64,000 nucleotides of DNA from Betaproteobacteria bacterium (lineage in GTDB: Bacteria; Pseudomonadota; Gammaproteobacteria; Burkholderiales; Casimicrobiaceae), in assembly GCA_013298765.1 (NCBI GenBank), contig JAAFJA010000010.1:62001-126000 (forward strand), written 5' to 3'. The notes beneath the pieces were generated by a model that was given only the letters and a program-made list of their open reading frames with translations, made no database searches and had not been told where the DNA came from. Position 1 is the stretch's first letter; the number at the start of each line of letters is the position of its first letter. The position numbers and the translations under genes are program-made. Below are positions 7,897 to 16,206 of this stretch, one piece after another.

Positions 7897-9621
7897 ATGA
7901 CCACGTTCGAACCCGTCTCACAGACCGCTGACCGCGATTCATGGCGCGCGCATCAAGATGCGTGGCGATGGCAGCTCCCTAAGCGCTTCAACCTTGCAGA
8001 GGCCTGCGTGTTCCGGTGGGCGAAAAACGAAGCGCATTCTTCAGTGATCGCAATCGTTGATGTGGACGAGACGGGAACCAATAGGTTTTTCGACTATAGC
8101 AAGTTATCTCATCAAGCACTAAACTTTTCGAACTTTCTGGAGCGAAGCGGCTACAAAGAAGGAGATCGCGTTGCGGTGTGTTTACCGCAGCGCGCTGAGA
8201 CGGCGATCGCACTTCTGGGGGCCATCGCGCACGGCTGCGTTGCAGTACCGCTCACCGTGTTGTTCGGTCCAGATGCGCTCGAATACCGCTTGAAAAACGC
8301 AGAATGTAAAGCGATTGTTTGCGACTCGTCATCGCTCGCGAACGTGCTCGCAGTGCGAAAAAATCTACCAGAGCTGCGTCACATCATCGTATGCGGCGCA
8401 GACGGATTGTCCGACGCGCCGACCGACCTCGTCTCATTTGAATCAGCTACATCCGCCGCTTCACCTGGATACGCCATCGCAGACACGTTGGCGGACGACC
8501 CAGCGCTCATCATCTACACGAGTGGCACAACCGGTCCGCCGAAGGGCGCGCTCATTCCGCATCGCGCGATGTTCGGCAATATGTCGGGCTTTTTGTATTC
8601 ACATAACCTTCGTCCCGATCCATCGAAGCCGCTCGAAGCCGTTGAGCCTTTCGTCTTCTGGTCGCCAGCGGATTGGGCGTGGACAGGCGGGCTTTGGGAC
8701 GCGCTTCTACCCACGCTCTTCCTCGGTCAAACCATTGTCGGCACGCGAGGACGGTTCGACCCTATTCGATCCTTTGGGTTGATGGAACGTTACGGCGTCA
8801 CGGCCACATTCTTGTTCCCGACCGCGCTCAAAATGATGATGAAAGCGGTCGCAAAGCCGCGCGACGAATACAAGCTGAAACTTCGCTCCATCATGAGCGC
8901 GGGAGAAGCCGTCGGCGATACCGTTTTCAAGTGGACACAAGAGGCGCTCGGCGTCACCACCAATGAAATGTTTGGCCAAACCGAACTCAACTACATCGTC
9001 GGTAACTCGCACGAGCTCTGGCCAGCAAAACCCGGCAGCATGGGACGTGGCTATCCCGGACATCGTGTCAGCGTGATCGACGAGGCGGGCAACGTGCTCC
9101 CAAGAAACTCCACGGGTGAAGTCGCGGTAAATCGTTACGACGCACACGGTGATCGCGACCCCGTGTTCTTTCTTGGTTATCTCAACAATCTCAGTGCAAC
9201 GGCCGAGAAATACACAGGCGATTGGTGCCGCACTGGCGACATGGCGCGCATCGATTGCGACGGCTACCTTTGGTATGAGGGCCGCAGCGACGACGTGATC
9301 AAAAGTGCCGGATATCGAATTGGCCCCGCAGAGGTGGAAAGCTGTTTGATTCAACATCCCGCTGTTGCAATGGCCGCCGTGATCGGCAAATCTGATGCGG
9401 AGCGCGGATCGATCGTGAAAGCGTTCATCGTGCTCGCTGAATCATTCCAACCGCGTAATCCCGAATCGCTTCGTGCGCTTGAGGCCGAGCTCGCGCAGCA
9501 CGTGCGTGGCAGACTCGCGCCTTACGAATACCCGAAACTTTTCGAATTCATCGATGCGCTTCCGATGACTACAACCGGAAAAATTCAAAGGAAAGTGCTG
9601 CGCGAGAGGGAGGCGAGATAG
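7897..9621 (+). CDS. AMP-forming acyl-CoA synthetase
   Basis: A 574-residue member of the ANL superfamily, which activates a carboxylic acid to an acyl-adenylate and then to acyl-CoA. Visible motifs are the phosphate loop YTSGTTGPPKG near residue 208, FGQTELNYIVGN (adenine pocket), TGDMARIDCDGYLWYEGRSDDVIKSAGYRI split across the hinge, and the C-terminal lysine region TTGKIQRKVL near residue 565. The GRSDDVIKSAGYRIGP pattern and overall length resemble medium-chain acyl-CoA or acetyl/propionyl-CoA synthetase relatives, but the acid substrate cannot be fixed. It is a single gene, with a divergent small ORF upstream and convergent neighbours downstream. Confidence 0.92.
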   Translation: MTTFEPVSQTADRDSWRAHQDAWRWQLPKRFNLAEACVFRWAKNEAHSSVIAIVDVDETGTNRFFDYSKLSHQALNFSNFLERSGYKEGDRVAVCLPQRAETAIALLGAIAHGCVAVPLTVLFGPDALEYRLKNAECKAIVCDSSSLANVLAVRKNLPELRHIIVCGADGLSDAPTDLVSFESATSAASPGYAIADTLADDPALIIYTSGTTGPPKGALIPHRAMFGNMSGFLYSHNLRPDPSKPLEAVEPFVFWSPADWAWTGGLWDALLPTLFLGQTIVGTRGRFDPIRSFGLMERYGVTATFLFPTALKMMMKAVAKPRDEYKLKLRSIMSAGEAVGDTVFKWTQEALGVTTNEMFGQTELNYIVGNSHELWPAKPGSMGRGYPGHRVSVIDEAGNVLPRNSTGEVAVNRYDAHGDRDPVFFLGYLNNLSATAEKYTGDWCRTGDMARIDCDGYLWYEGRSDDVIKSAGYRIGPAEVESCLIQHPAVAMAAVIGKSDAERGSIVKAFIVLAESFQPRNPESLRALEAELAQHVRGRLAPYEYPKLFEFIDALPMTTTGKIQRKVLREREAR

Positions 9622-9639
9622 CGGCAAGCGCATCTTGCT

Positions 9640-9747
9640 TTACTTGCCCTCTCGGATAAGTTCACGTGTACCAAGCGCGCGAGTCGGGTTTAACGCATAG
9701 GCGAATACTGCATCGAGATTAATTGACTCGACGACAAAGCGCCGCGC
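9640..9747 (-). pseudogene. In-frame 35-codon open tail after the membrane protein stop
   Basis: Directly after the TAA stop (9748-9750) of the upstream membrane protein, the same frame stays open for 35 codons and then ends at TAA 9640-9642. The translation (containing NLDAVFAYALNPTRALG and ending RELIREGK) has natural protein-like composition and no internal stop. It could be the residue of a longer C-terminus or of a lost gene. It has no start codon of its own. Chance is possible at this length. Confidence 0.3.
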
Positions 9748-11199
9748 TTAATGCGGCTTGTACAACCAACGGTACACATTGCGCGGCAATGCGGGGTAAG
9801 GAACCACAACGGTGTCGCAACCTGTGGGCGTAGCCTTTGCATCCACCGCGCCAGCGTGAATCAGCGGAACCTTGCGCAGCCACTGATCGCTATCAATGGC
9901 GCTGACATAGCGATAAATAGGATACGCGCTATCCGCCTGCGTCCAAAGATGCGGCGCGGGATCGCGCGGATCGGTCACTAGGCAGATCTTTGCCGCGTTC
10001 CTCAATGGCTGAATGGAAGTCGCTTGAAGGGATGCCGCGACGAATTGTGCAGATTGGCTACGCCGCTCCCACAGCATTGCTGCAGTCTCTTTCGAGTGAG
10101 CGTACAACTGCGTCGTAGCCAAGGCGATAACAAGTAGCAGGGCCCATCGTGTTTTCCGTGCTGCGAAGGACGCTTCAACAAGCACGGCGACGGCTCCGAA
10201 AGCGAACAGCAGCACTGGCGCGAAATAGTAGGCCGATCCAGCCACTGTGCGGCTCACCGGCGCGTACGCTAACGCCGCAACAAACATCAACCAAAGCGCG
10301 TAGCGCAGCGTGTTCCGCTGACTTGATCGCAAAGCGCCCACACCAACAATCAAAGCCAATGTCAACACGAGTATTAGCGCAGGCCATGCCCCTGCCCCGA
10401 CGTCGACCAACACGCGCAGATTACCGAGCATGGTTCCGCCGCTCACATGCCCGCTCCAGCCGCTAGCAAACGTGTGCGCAGCCCAATAGCGCCAGGCGAA
10501 CCACAACGAATACAGCAACATTGGCGCGCAGAGCGAAAGCATTTGATGAAGCCTTGCTCGTATCTCGCGTTCTGGCGCAACCCAACACAGCAATGACACT
10601 GCGATTGGATAGAACCAGTAAGCCTCTTTAGAGTTTAGCGCCGCAAAACAGGCGAGCAATTGCACGATAGACGCGAACGCAACGCTGGGTTTATTTGCTC
10701 GTAGGATTCGCGACGCGTGCAAGAGCCCCGCAAGCGTGACGCACATGCCGACGCGATCCAGAATCGTTGCTTGCCACGCAGCCGTTGCGAGCATCGGCAC
10801 GCTCAACGCCCACAGCGAAGCGAAGCAAGCTGCAATAGAAGCACGCACGCCGAGCGCGATGAGTAGCGCGAAGAAAAAAATAACTGCGAGCGCTTGCGGA
10901 AACGATGCCACGGCATTGACGCAGCGCAGCTGATCCTCGCATATGAACTCCGCGACACCGGCCCACATGATCGAGAAGTTTCGCGAGTAGGTTGTTTCGC
11001 GAGCCAGTAAATTGTGGAGGTTTTGGGACCAAACTTCGGGCAGCTGAAAGAAAACGAGCCAATCCCGAAATTCGCTAAGTGGCAGCAAATCGATAAAGTA
11101 GAGCGGCAAAGCGAGTGCGCAAATGCCAGTCAAAATCACCGAAGCGAGCTGCAACGTAGTGGAATCGGTCGGTACGCGACTCGCGGAGCGCGTACTCAC
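9748..11199 (-). CDS. Polytopic inner-membrane protein, GT-C-like, unknown function
   Basis: A 483-residue protein with about ten hydrophobic segments, beginning near residue 17. A soluble C-terminal part starts near residue 360 (SKETAAMLWERRSQSA) and contains no recognisable catalytic motif. The topology, with a large periplasmic tail after an array of helices and an early loop (LARETTYSRNFSIMWAG), recalls membrane glycosyltransferases of the GT-C fold, but no diagnostic motif was found. Its ATG overlaps the stop of the acyltransferase gene (ATGA), so it is the third cistron of a tightly coupled operon after patatin and acyltransferase. An envelope lipid or glycan role is inferred from that only. 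Confidence 0.75.
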   Translation of the reverse strand: MSTRSASRVPTDSTTLQLASVILTGICALALPLYFIDLLPLSEFRDWLVFFQLPEVWSQNLHNLLARETTYSRNFSIMWAGVAEFICEDQLRCVNAVASFPQALAVIFFFALLIALGVRASIAACFASLWALSVPMLATAAWQATILDRVGMCVTLAGLLHASRILRANKPSVAFASIVQLLACFAALNSKEAYWFYPIAVSLLCWVAPEREIRARLHQMLSLCAPMLLYSLWFAWRYWAAHTFASGWSGHVSGGTMLGNLRVLVDVGAGAWPALILVLTLALIVGVGALRSSQRNTLRYALWLMFVAALAYAPVSRTVAGSAYYFAPVLLFAFGAVAVLVEASFAARKTRWALLLVIALATTQLYAHSKETAAMLWERRSQSAQFVAASLQATSIQPLRNAAKICLVTDPRDPAPHLWTQADSAYPIYRYVSAIDSDQWLRKVPLIHAGAVDAKATPTGCDTVVVPYPALPRNVYRWLYKPH

Positions 11200-12206
11200 A
11201 CGGTCACCTTCAAAAGTGCAGGTCGCTTGCGACGCTGCAGCGGGCGATCAATCAAATGCACGAAGAGCACCGACAAGGCTAACGCGAGCACGAGCGACAC
11301 CGCGCAAAACGCGAACGAGCGCTCGGCGCCTAGCAGCACCATGAACACGCCGCCAGCGATCGTGTGGAGCAGATAGAGCGGGTAAGAGAGATCGCCGAGC
11401 CAGCGATCAAGGGTGGATTGCTTTTTGTCCGCGAGTGAGGCGACCAACCATGCGGAAAGTACTGTCGCAACATAGAGCCCCACTGTCCACGGCCACCAAC
11501 CGAAGCGAAACCACACGAGCGAATTGGCAAGCCAAGCGCCGCTCGCAACAGCAACGAACGCAAACTTTCGCAGCGCGCCTCGGTAATGTGCCGCAAGCGC
11601 GCCAATTGCAAACGCGAATACGCATGGCCAAAATGTTGCGTATCGCTCGCCGAATGATTTCGGCTCAATGCCGTAGTAGCCGATCAGGACGACGCCAAGC
11701 AGAAGGAAAAGCCATGCGACCCAACGCCGCCATGCCATCAAGGGCATCAAGAGATAAAAGCCCACTTCGATACCCAGCGCATTCGCAACCGCAACCGGCA
11801 TTGATTCTCTTCCGAATACCGGGAGCAGCGTCACCGGAAACAGCCAACCTTGCCAGCTATTGGGTAATCCGAATTCGGGATTGAGCGCCTTCAGGTCGAC
11901 GCCGTTTTGCGTTGCCCAAACGATCACGATGATGCCTAGCAAACTCGCTGCGTAATACGCCGGAAAGATGCGCAGAAAGCGATTGAACGCGTAGGCTTTC
12001 AATCCGTGCGCGGTGAGACCGTACTTGTCGAGCAGGATGGCGCACATCAGAAAACCGCTGAGCGCGAAGAACCCCCACACCGCGTAGGCCGCAAAGCCGT
12101 GCGGCATACCCGCCCAAAGATGCGAAAGCGCTACAAAAAGCGCGAGCACAAAGCGGAAACCACCCAGTCCGAGACCGCGTATTTGGATGCCGAGCGAATT
12201 CGTCAC
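11196..12206 (-). CDS. Acyltransferase-3 family membrane protein (OafA-like)
   Basis: A 336-residue integral membrane protein starting with a FRFVLALFVALSHLW helix. This includes the conserved histidine-containing R-x10-H pattern of the acyltransferase-3 family (R17 and H28). The following WGFFALSGFLMCAILLDKYG and FNRFLRIFPAYYAASLLG segments are classic for the family, with about ten helices in all and a basic C-terminus (LIDRPLQRRKRPALL). Such enzymes move acetyl or other acyl groups onto sugars or lipids at the envelope. It overlaps both neighbours by 4 bp, indicating translational coupling with the patatin upstream and the membrane protein downstream. Confidence 0.9.
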   Translation of the reverse strand: MTNSLGIQIRGLGLGGFRFVLALFVALSHLWAGMPHGFAAYAVWGFFALSGFLMCAILLDKYGLTAHGLKAYAFNRFLRIFPAYYAASLLGIIVIVWATQNGVDLKALNPEFGLPNSWQGWLFPVTLLPVFGRESMPVAVANALGIEVGFYLLMPLMAWRRWVAWLFLLLGVVLIGYYGIEPKSFGERYATFWPCVFAFAIGALAAHYRGALRKFAFVAVASGAWLANSLVWFRFGWWPWTVGLYVATVLSAWLVASLADKKQSTLDRWLGDLSYPLYLLHTIAGGVFMVLLGAERSFAFCAVSLVLALALSVLFVHLIDRPLQRRKRPALLKVTV

Positions 12207-13294
12207 AGCGCTTCGATTCTTTCGCCCAATCGTTTTGCGTACACCAGCTCCGCGAATTCGTCTCTAAGTCGAACGCTTTCGGCGACGGCTTGCTTCCACA
12301 CGCGCACGCGCGTGCTCGTGTCGCGTCCGTAGCGCATGAAGTCGGCTCGATCTGGAATTTTTTGTGAGGGTAGTGTTGCAACCCAGTCGGGGTTCGGTGC
12401 GAGCACGATCACATCATCTAAAAAATGTGTAGATCGATGTCGCCACTTCAGTGATTTGTCGAGCCAGCCGGGAACAACGGCCTGTTGGAAATGGGGGTAG
12501 AGCACGACGCCGCCCTCGCCCTCGCAGCGCGGGCGGTAGTCGAGGTGAAGGTGGTAATCGGTGATGCCGCCATCCCAATAGGCGCCGCGCGGCGCTCCAA
12601 GAATGTCATGAACTGCGCGCAGTACAAACGGAATCGAGCAAGAGGCTTGAACCACACTCGCAAAGTTTTCCTCAGTCAGCCCATAGCGCCGGGTTCGGTA
12701 GTCATCCGTTGCAAAGGGAAGCGGCGCCGCTCGCGCGGAGAACACCGCGCGCTCAAGCCATGCACCCATCGCTTTTCGCGAGGCGACGTTTGCGAAGTAG
12801 GCACCGGCGTAGCCCAAGCCAGCGCGAAATTTGGTGTCTCGACGCATTAAGTGGCGACCACGCGAGGTAACGATATGAAGGCGGTAGCGTGGGTTCTGCA
12901 GCACTTCTTGCTCGCGCGCGCCGAAGGTGGCGGCGATACCCGCACCGAACTTCTCGCTGACGTGCTCCGGGGTGGGCCCTTTCTTCCCCGGCGGAATGTC
13001 GTACTCCTGGTGAATGTAGTCATGTTCGAGGCGTTCGAGCGCGGTCACAGGATCGTCAAGGCATGCGGCGGCCATTCGCCACGCGCCAATCGATGCACCG
13101 AGCAAGTCGATCGGCTCACTCGATTTCGACTGTGGCAGCCACTCACCGAACAAGAATCGATCAAGCGCGAGGAGCATCAAGCCCTTGGGGCCACCGGCGG
13201 CGGCGGGGATCACGCGGACATCGGAGGGCATCAGTCCACGTTCTCGCACGCGAGCGAGCGCTCTCGGCCCTGCATAGACTCGAAGCGCCTTCAT
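12203..13294 (-). CDS. Patatin-like phospholipase
   Basis: A 363-residue protein. ATG 13294 was chosen because GGAG precedes it at good distance. A 9-codon longer frame to 13321 lacks this. The oxyanion segment AAAGGPKGLML is near residues 31-41, the nucleophile elbow GASIGAW follows with serine at about residue 68, and the catalytic aspartate is in YWDGGITDYHL near residue 240. Together these make the Ser-Asp dyad of patatin-like lipases. No signal peptide is seen, so it is probably cytosolic or membrane-peripheral. It is the first gene of a coupled operon with acyltransferase-3 and a membrane protein, hinting at lipid remodelling. The actual substrate is unknown. Confidence 0.9.
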   Translation of the reverse strand: MKALRVYAGPRALARVRERGLMPSDVRVIPAAAGGPKGLMLLALDRFLFGEWLPQSKSSEPIDLLGASIGAWRMAAACLDDPVTALERLEHDYIHQEYDIPPGKKGPTPEHVSEKFGAGIAATFGAREQEVLQNPRYRLHIVTSRGRHLMRRDTKFRAGLGYAGAYFANVASRKAMGAWLERAVFSARAAPLPFATDDYRTRRYGLTEENFASVVQASCSIPFVLRAVHDILGAPRGAYWDGGITDYHLHLDYRPRCEGEGGVVLYPHFQQAVVPGWLDKSLKWRHRSTHFLDDVIVLAPNPDWVATLPSQKIPDRADFMRYGRDTSTRVRVWKQAVAESVRLRDEFAELVYAKRLGERIEAL

Positions 13295-13401
13295 CGCAAA
13301 CTCCGCACGGAGAATGAACAACTAAATGACGTCTCACTCCATTTACTTGGGTCTAGTTCGATTTTTTTACACTTTTCGCTTTTTTGGCAAAAACTAGCTT
13401 C

Positions 13402-13420
13402 GCCCTTATTCAATTGGGGC
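13402..13420. repeat. Short intergenic palindrome, GCCC...AATTG...GGGC type
   Basis: GCCCTTATTCAATTGGGGC forms a short stem around an A/T-rich loop. It resembles palindromes at 19433-19459 and 56709-56733 in having CCCT, an AATTG or TATTG loop edge and GGGC/GGGT. It lies in the divergent gap between the patatin gene and the DNA polymerase, so it is not obviously a terminator. Confidence 0.4.
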
Positions 13421-13480
13421 TTACAGAGAAATGTTGAAAAAGAACGCGCTTGATCGTTTTGCTTTGAGGACACAAAACCT

Positions 13481-13496
13481 CTGAATAAAATTACAG
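13481..13496 (+). promoter_or_regulatory. LexA-type SOS box
   Basis: CTGAATAAAATTACAG has the exact CTG-N10-CAG layout of the LexA operator of Gamma- and Betaproteobacteria with an entirely A/T core, and is followed by TA. It lies 63-78 bases before the chosen start of a Y-family translesion polymerase, a classic SOS gene. This makes LexA control very likely. Confidence 0.8.
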
Positions 13497-13558
13497 TAGT
13501 TCACCATGAAATGCGGCTATCAATCGGTCGCGCTCTCGGCCCCTTAAACACCTCTTCC

Positions 13559-14812
13559 ATGCTTCGTGCGCTCTACGTTGATTTCAACAGCTATTTTGCC
13601 TCGGTAGAGCAGCAATTGCGCCCCGAGCTGCGCGGTCGCCCCGTCGCAGTGGTGCCGATGCTCGCCGACTCGACCTGCGCGATAGCCGCGAGCATCGAAG
13701 CCAAGCGCTTTGGTGTAAAGACGCTGACCAACGTGGCTGATGCCAGGCGGATGTGTCCTGGAATTGAATTTGTGGTCTCTCGACCTGCGGTGTACGTGGA
13801 GTTTCACCACAAGGCGAAAGAAGTCGTAGAGAGCTGCGCACCGATTGCTGATGTGAACTCGATCGACGAGATGTGGATACGGTTGGGCGGGCGCGATCAG
13901 AATCGAGCAAACGCTGAGAAGCTAGCGCTTGAAATCAAATATCGACTCGCGCGGCAATTGGGCGAATGCATTACCTGCTCAATCGGCATCGCGCCGAACA
14001 CCTTCCTCGCGAAGACCGCAAGCGACATGAAAAAGCCCGATGGTTTGGTGGTGATCGAGCTGCCAGATTTGCCCAACGCACTGCGTGAGGTAAAACTTGG
14101 AGGCTTCGTCGGCATCGGCAAAAAAATGCTCGCGCGCTTAAGCGATCACGGAATTTTGTGCACCGATGATTTGCTCGCAGCCCCGATGGACAAGCTTCGC
14201 GCAGCTTGGGCTGGCATCGAAGGTGAACGTTTTTGGCAAAAGCTTCGCGGCGACGACATCCAACAGCGCGAGACAAACACCTCTTCGATTTCGCACTCAC
14301 ATGTGCTCGCGCCGGAAGTTCGCACACATGAGAAGGCGCGCGCTATATTGTCTCGTCTCACCCAAAAAGCCTGCGTGCGGTTGCGTGAATCCGATTACGT
14401 CGCGCGCGATGTGAGCGTGGGCATTAAGCTGCGAGGTGGCGAGAAACTCAAAGCACACCGTAAGCTCGACGCGACTGACCGCTCGCAAACGATTTTGTCG
14501 ACGGTGGGCGCGCTCTACGACGAAATACTGTTGGACCGAAACGCAAGAAATGGCGCGCCGATGCAAGTGGCGATGGCGCTGTCGGGTCTCACGCCACGCG
14601 AAGGACAATCGCTCGGACTTTTTGATCAACAACCCAATACCGAAAAGCTTGACCGCATTGTCGATGAGCTTAACGGCAAGTTCGGTAAAGGCACACTTTT
14701 TTGGGGTGGCGCATTCGGCTCGGAAAAGTCAGGTCGGATGGCTATCGCTTTCAACCACATTCCCGATCTTGCCGCTGAGGGCGATGATGAAAAACGCGTT
14801 CGCCGGAAGTAA
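13559..14812 (+). CDS. dinB: Y-family translesion DNA polymerase (Pol IV-like)
   Basis: A 417-residue protein. The start at ATG 13559 is chosen because the palm domain begins at once (LRALYVDFNSYFASVEQQL). The alternative ATG 13511 adds 16 residues, and neither has a good Shine-Dalgarno sequence. The catalytic acidic residues are the D of YVDFNSYF and the DE of NSIDEMWI, followed by TCSIGIAPNTFLAKTASD and the helix-hairpin-helix VGIGKKM, then the little-finger domain. The enzyme copies past DNA lesions with low fidelity. FNSYFASVE is closer to UmuC/DinB-like branches than to classic DMDAFFAS, so the gene symbol is approximate. An SOS box lies upstream. The gene converges on the exosortase operon with a 2-bp gap. 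Confidence 0.88.
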   Translation: MLRALYVDFNSYFASVEQQLRPELRGRPVAVVPMLADSTCAIAASIEAKRFGVKTLTNVADARRMCPGIEFVVSRPAVYVEFHHKAKEVVESCAPIADVNSIDEMWIRLGGRDQNRANAEKLALEIKYRLARQLGECITCSIGIAPNTFLAKTASDMKKPDGLVVIELPDLPNALREVKLGGFVGIGKKMLARLSDHGILCTDDLLAAPMDKLRAAWAGIEGERFWQKLRGDDIQQRETNTSSISHSHVLAPEVRTHEKARAILSRLTQKACVRLRESDYVARDVSVGIKLRGGEKLKAHRKLDATDRSQTILSTVGALYDEILLDRNARNGAPMQVAMALSGLTPREGQSLGLFDQQPNTEKLDRIVDELNGKFGKGTLFWGGAFGSEKSGRMAIAFNHIPDLAAEGDDEKRVRRK

Positions 14813-14814
14813 AG

Positions 14815-15465
14815 CTAGCGTGATCTCCGCAACGCGCCCTTTTCAGTGGCTCGGATGACATCAATCACATCCGCGCCGACGAACTTCGCCACGAAATTGC
14901 GATGTAGCACGAGCCACACCACCACAGCAGTAACGGGCGGCATCATCAGCGTCGAAAACTGGTAGAGATAGGCGGTTGCTTCGAACTGCCATTGCGACCA
15001 ATCGGTTTGCGCCATAACGGCGGGCGACGCGAGCACCATCTGCTTCATGCCAACAGCGAAGACGGCAGCCATTTGAAACGGCAGGAGCACAAGGAATCCA
15101 TACCAAAGATAGCGCCAGCGAGCCGTGTCCCACGCGGCAAGCGTGAGAGTAGCGAGGAGCGCAGTTCCCCAAGTGTAGATACGCGCATCGACATCCGTAG
15201 TGAGAATTGCATCAGGGCGAAACGGCTGCCCCGCCATGCTGCCTGGCGTGAGCGAAGTGATGAGTTCGAATCCGGCGAGCGTCTGGTTGACCTGGGTCAG
15301 AAATTCCGGATAGCCCAGCGCCGCCATACCGGCGAGAAACCATCGGATCGGCCAGTGCAGCGCTGGCACCAAGAGATACCACGCGGCGAATACAAAAGGC
15401 ATGAACGCCATGGCCCGAAAAAAGAACCCGCGGATTGTTGTGGGCGCAGCAAACAAACGTTTCAT
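14815..15465 (-). CDS. Exosortase H-associated membrane protein
   Basis: A 216-residue protein with about four hydrophobic segments: FFRAMAFMPFVFAAWYLLVP near the N-terminus, a periplasmic domain of about 90 residues, then helices near residues 95-140 and 165-185. Length, topology and position directly after the exosortase gene match the protein family described as exosortase H-associated. Its biochemical role is not established; it may help recognise or deliver the sorted substrates. It lies 68 bp after xrtH on the same strand and converges with dinB. Confidence 0.8.
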   Translation of the reverse strand: MKRLFAAPTTIRGFFFRAMAFMPFVFAAWYLLVPALHWPIRWFLAGMAALGYPEFLTQVNQTLAGFELITSLTPGSMAGQPFRPDAILTTDVDARIYTWGTALLATLTLAAWDTARWRYLWYGFLVLLPFQMAAVFAVGMKQMVLASPAVMAQTDWSQWQFEATAYLYQFSTLMMPPVTAVVVWLVLHRNFVAKFVGADVIDVIRATEKGALRRSR

Positions 15466-15533
15466 CGCGGGACGCTTCCCGCCGGAATTGAACGCTGGAG
15501 CAAGCCCCTAGCCGAAGAAAATGATGCGTTCAT

Positions 15534-16091
15534 TTATGCGGGCTGCGCCTCTGCGTTGACTCCGCTCGATCCATTGCCGCCGCCCGAAGGCGGAGGAAGA
15601 TCATTCTTTACCTGCTGCTTCGTCACGAAACGCAGCCAAATCATGAAGAAGATGAGCGCATCCAAAATAATGAGGGCGGGCCAAATGTGTAGATGCGCCC
15701 AATCAAACGCTGTCATGTTCCACTGACCGATGTAGAAAAGCGAAATGATTCGCACCACATTGAGTGCTTGAATCGCAACAAAGCCAATCGCAAGCCCCCA
15801 AAGCTTTTGCTTGATCGTTGAGGGGAACGCCAGCACGGCCGCAAGCAAGATGATGGTGGCTTCAATACCGTTGCAACCCGCCTCAATGCTCACCGCGAAT
15901 CCATTTTTCGCGCTGCGCAGCACTTTGCCCGTTGCAACTGCAGATTCATCCACCAGTGCAACGAGTTGTGCGCAGAAATGCGCGAGCCCGTTCGTCCACG
16001 GCATCACAAAGTATTTTTGCGCCCAAGGGGTGAGTTCGAGTCCGAAAAGAACTGCGAGCAATACAAGAAAGAGGACTAGAAATCGGACCAT
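15534..16091 (-). CDS. xrtH: Exosortase H, transpeptidase-like sorting enzyme
   Basis: A 185-residue integral membrane protein. The three residues expected of the exosortase/archaeosortase catalytic centre are visible: cysteine 73 in EAGCNGIEAT, arginine 114 in NVVRIISLFYIG, and histidine 133 or 135 in DWAHLHIWPAL. The small size and partner gene fit type H, which is linked to proteins with the IPTLxxWG-CTERM tail. It is thought to cut that tail and attach the protein to an envelope glycan. The C-terminal 20 residues are a proline/glycine-rich tail. No substrate with such a tail is in the window. It is divergent from the beta-propeller gene. Confidence 0.88.
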   Translation of the reverse strand: MVRFLVLFLVLLAVLFGLELTPWAQKYFVMPWTNGLAHFCAQLVALVDESAVATGKVLRSAKNGFAVSIEAGCNGIEATIILLAAVLAFPSTIKQKLWGLAIGFVAIQALNVVRIISLFYIGQWNMTAFDWAHLHIWPALIILDALIFFMIWLRFVTKQQVKNDLPPPSGGGNGSSGVNAEAQPA

Positions 16092-16206
16092 GACAACGAA
16101 TTCCGAAGCAAGGCGTTTAGTGAAAGCGTGATTATCGCCTGTCTTCGCGTGCCGCGGCTCGGGCCAATCCCCAATACAACGGCTCTGGCGAACCTAAAAT
16201 ACCCAT

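Noticed and set aside
7850-7942. N-terminal extension of the small membrane protein to 92 residues
   Set aside because: It overlaps the divergent acyl-CoA synthetase start and is arginine-rich without protein-like order.
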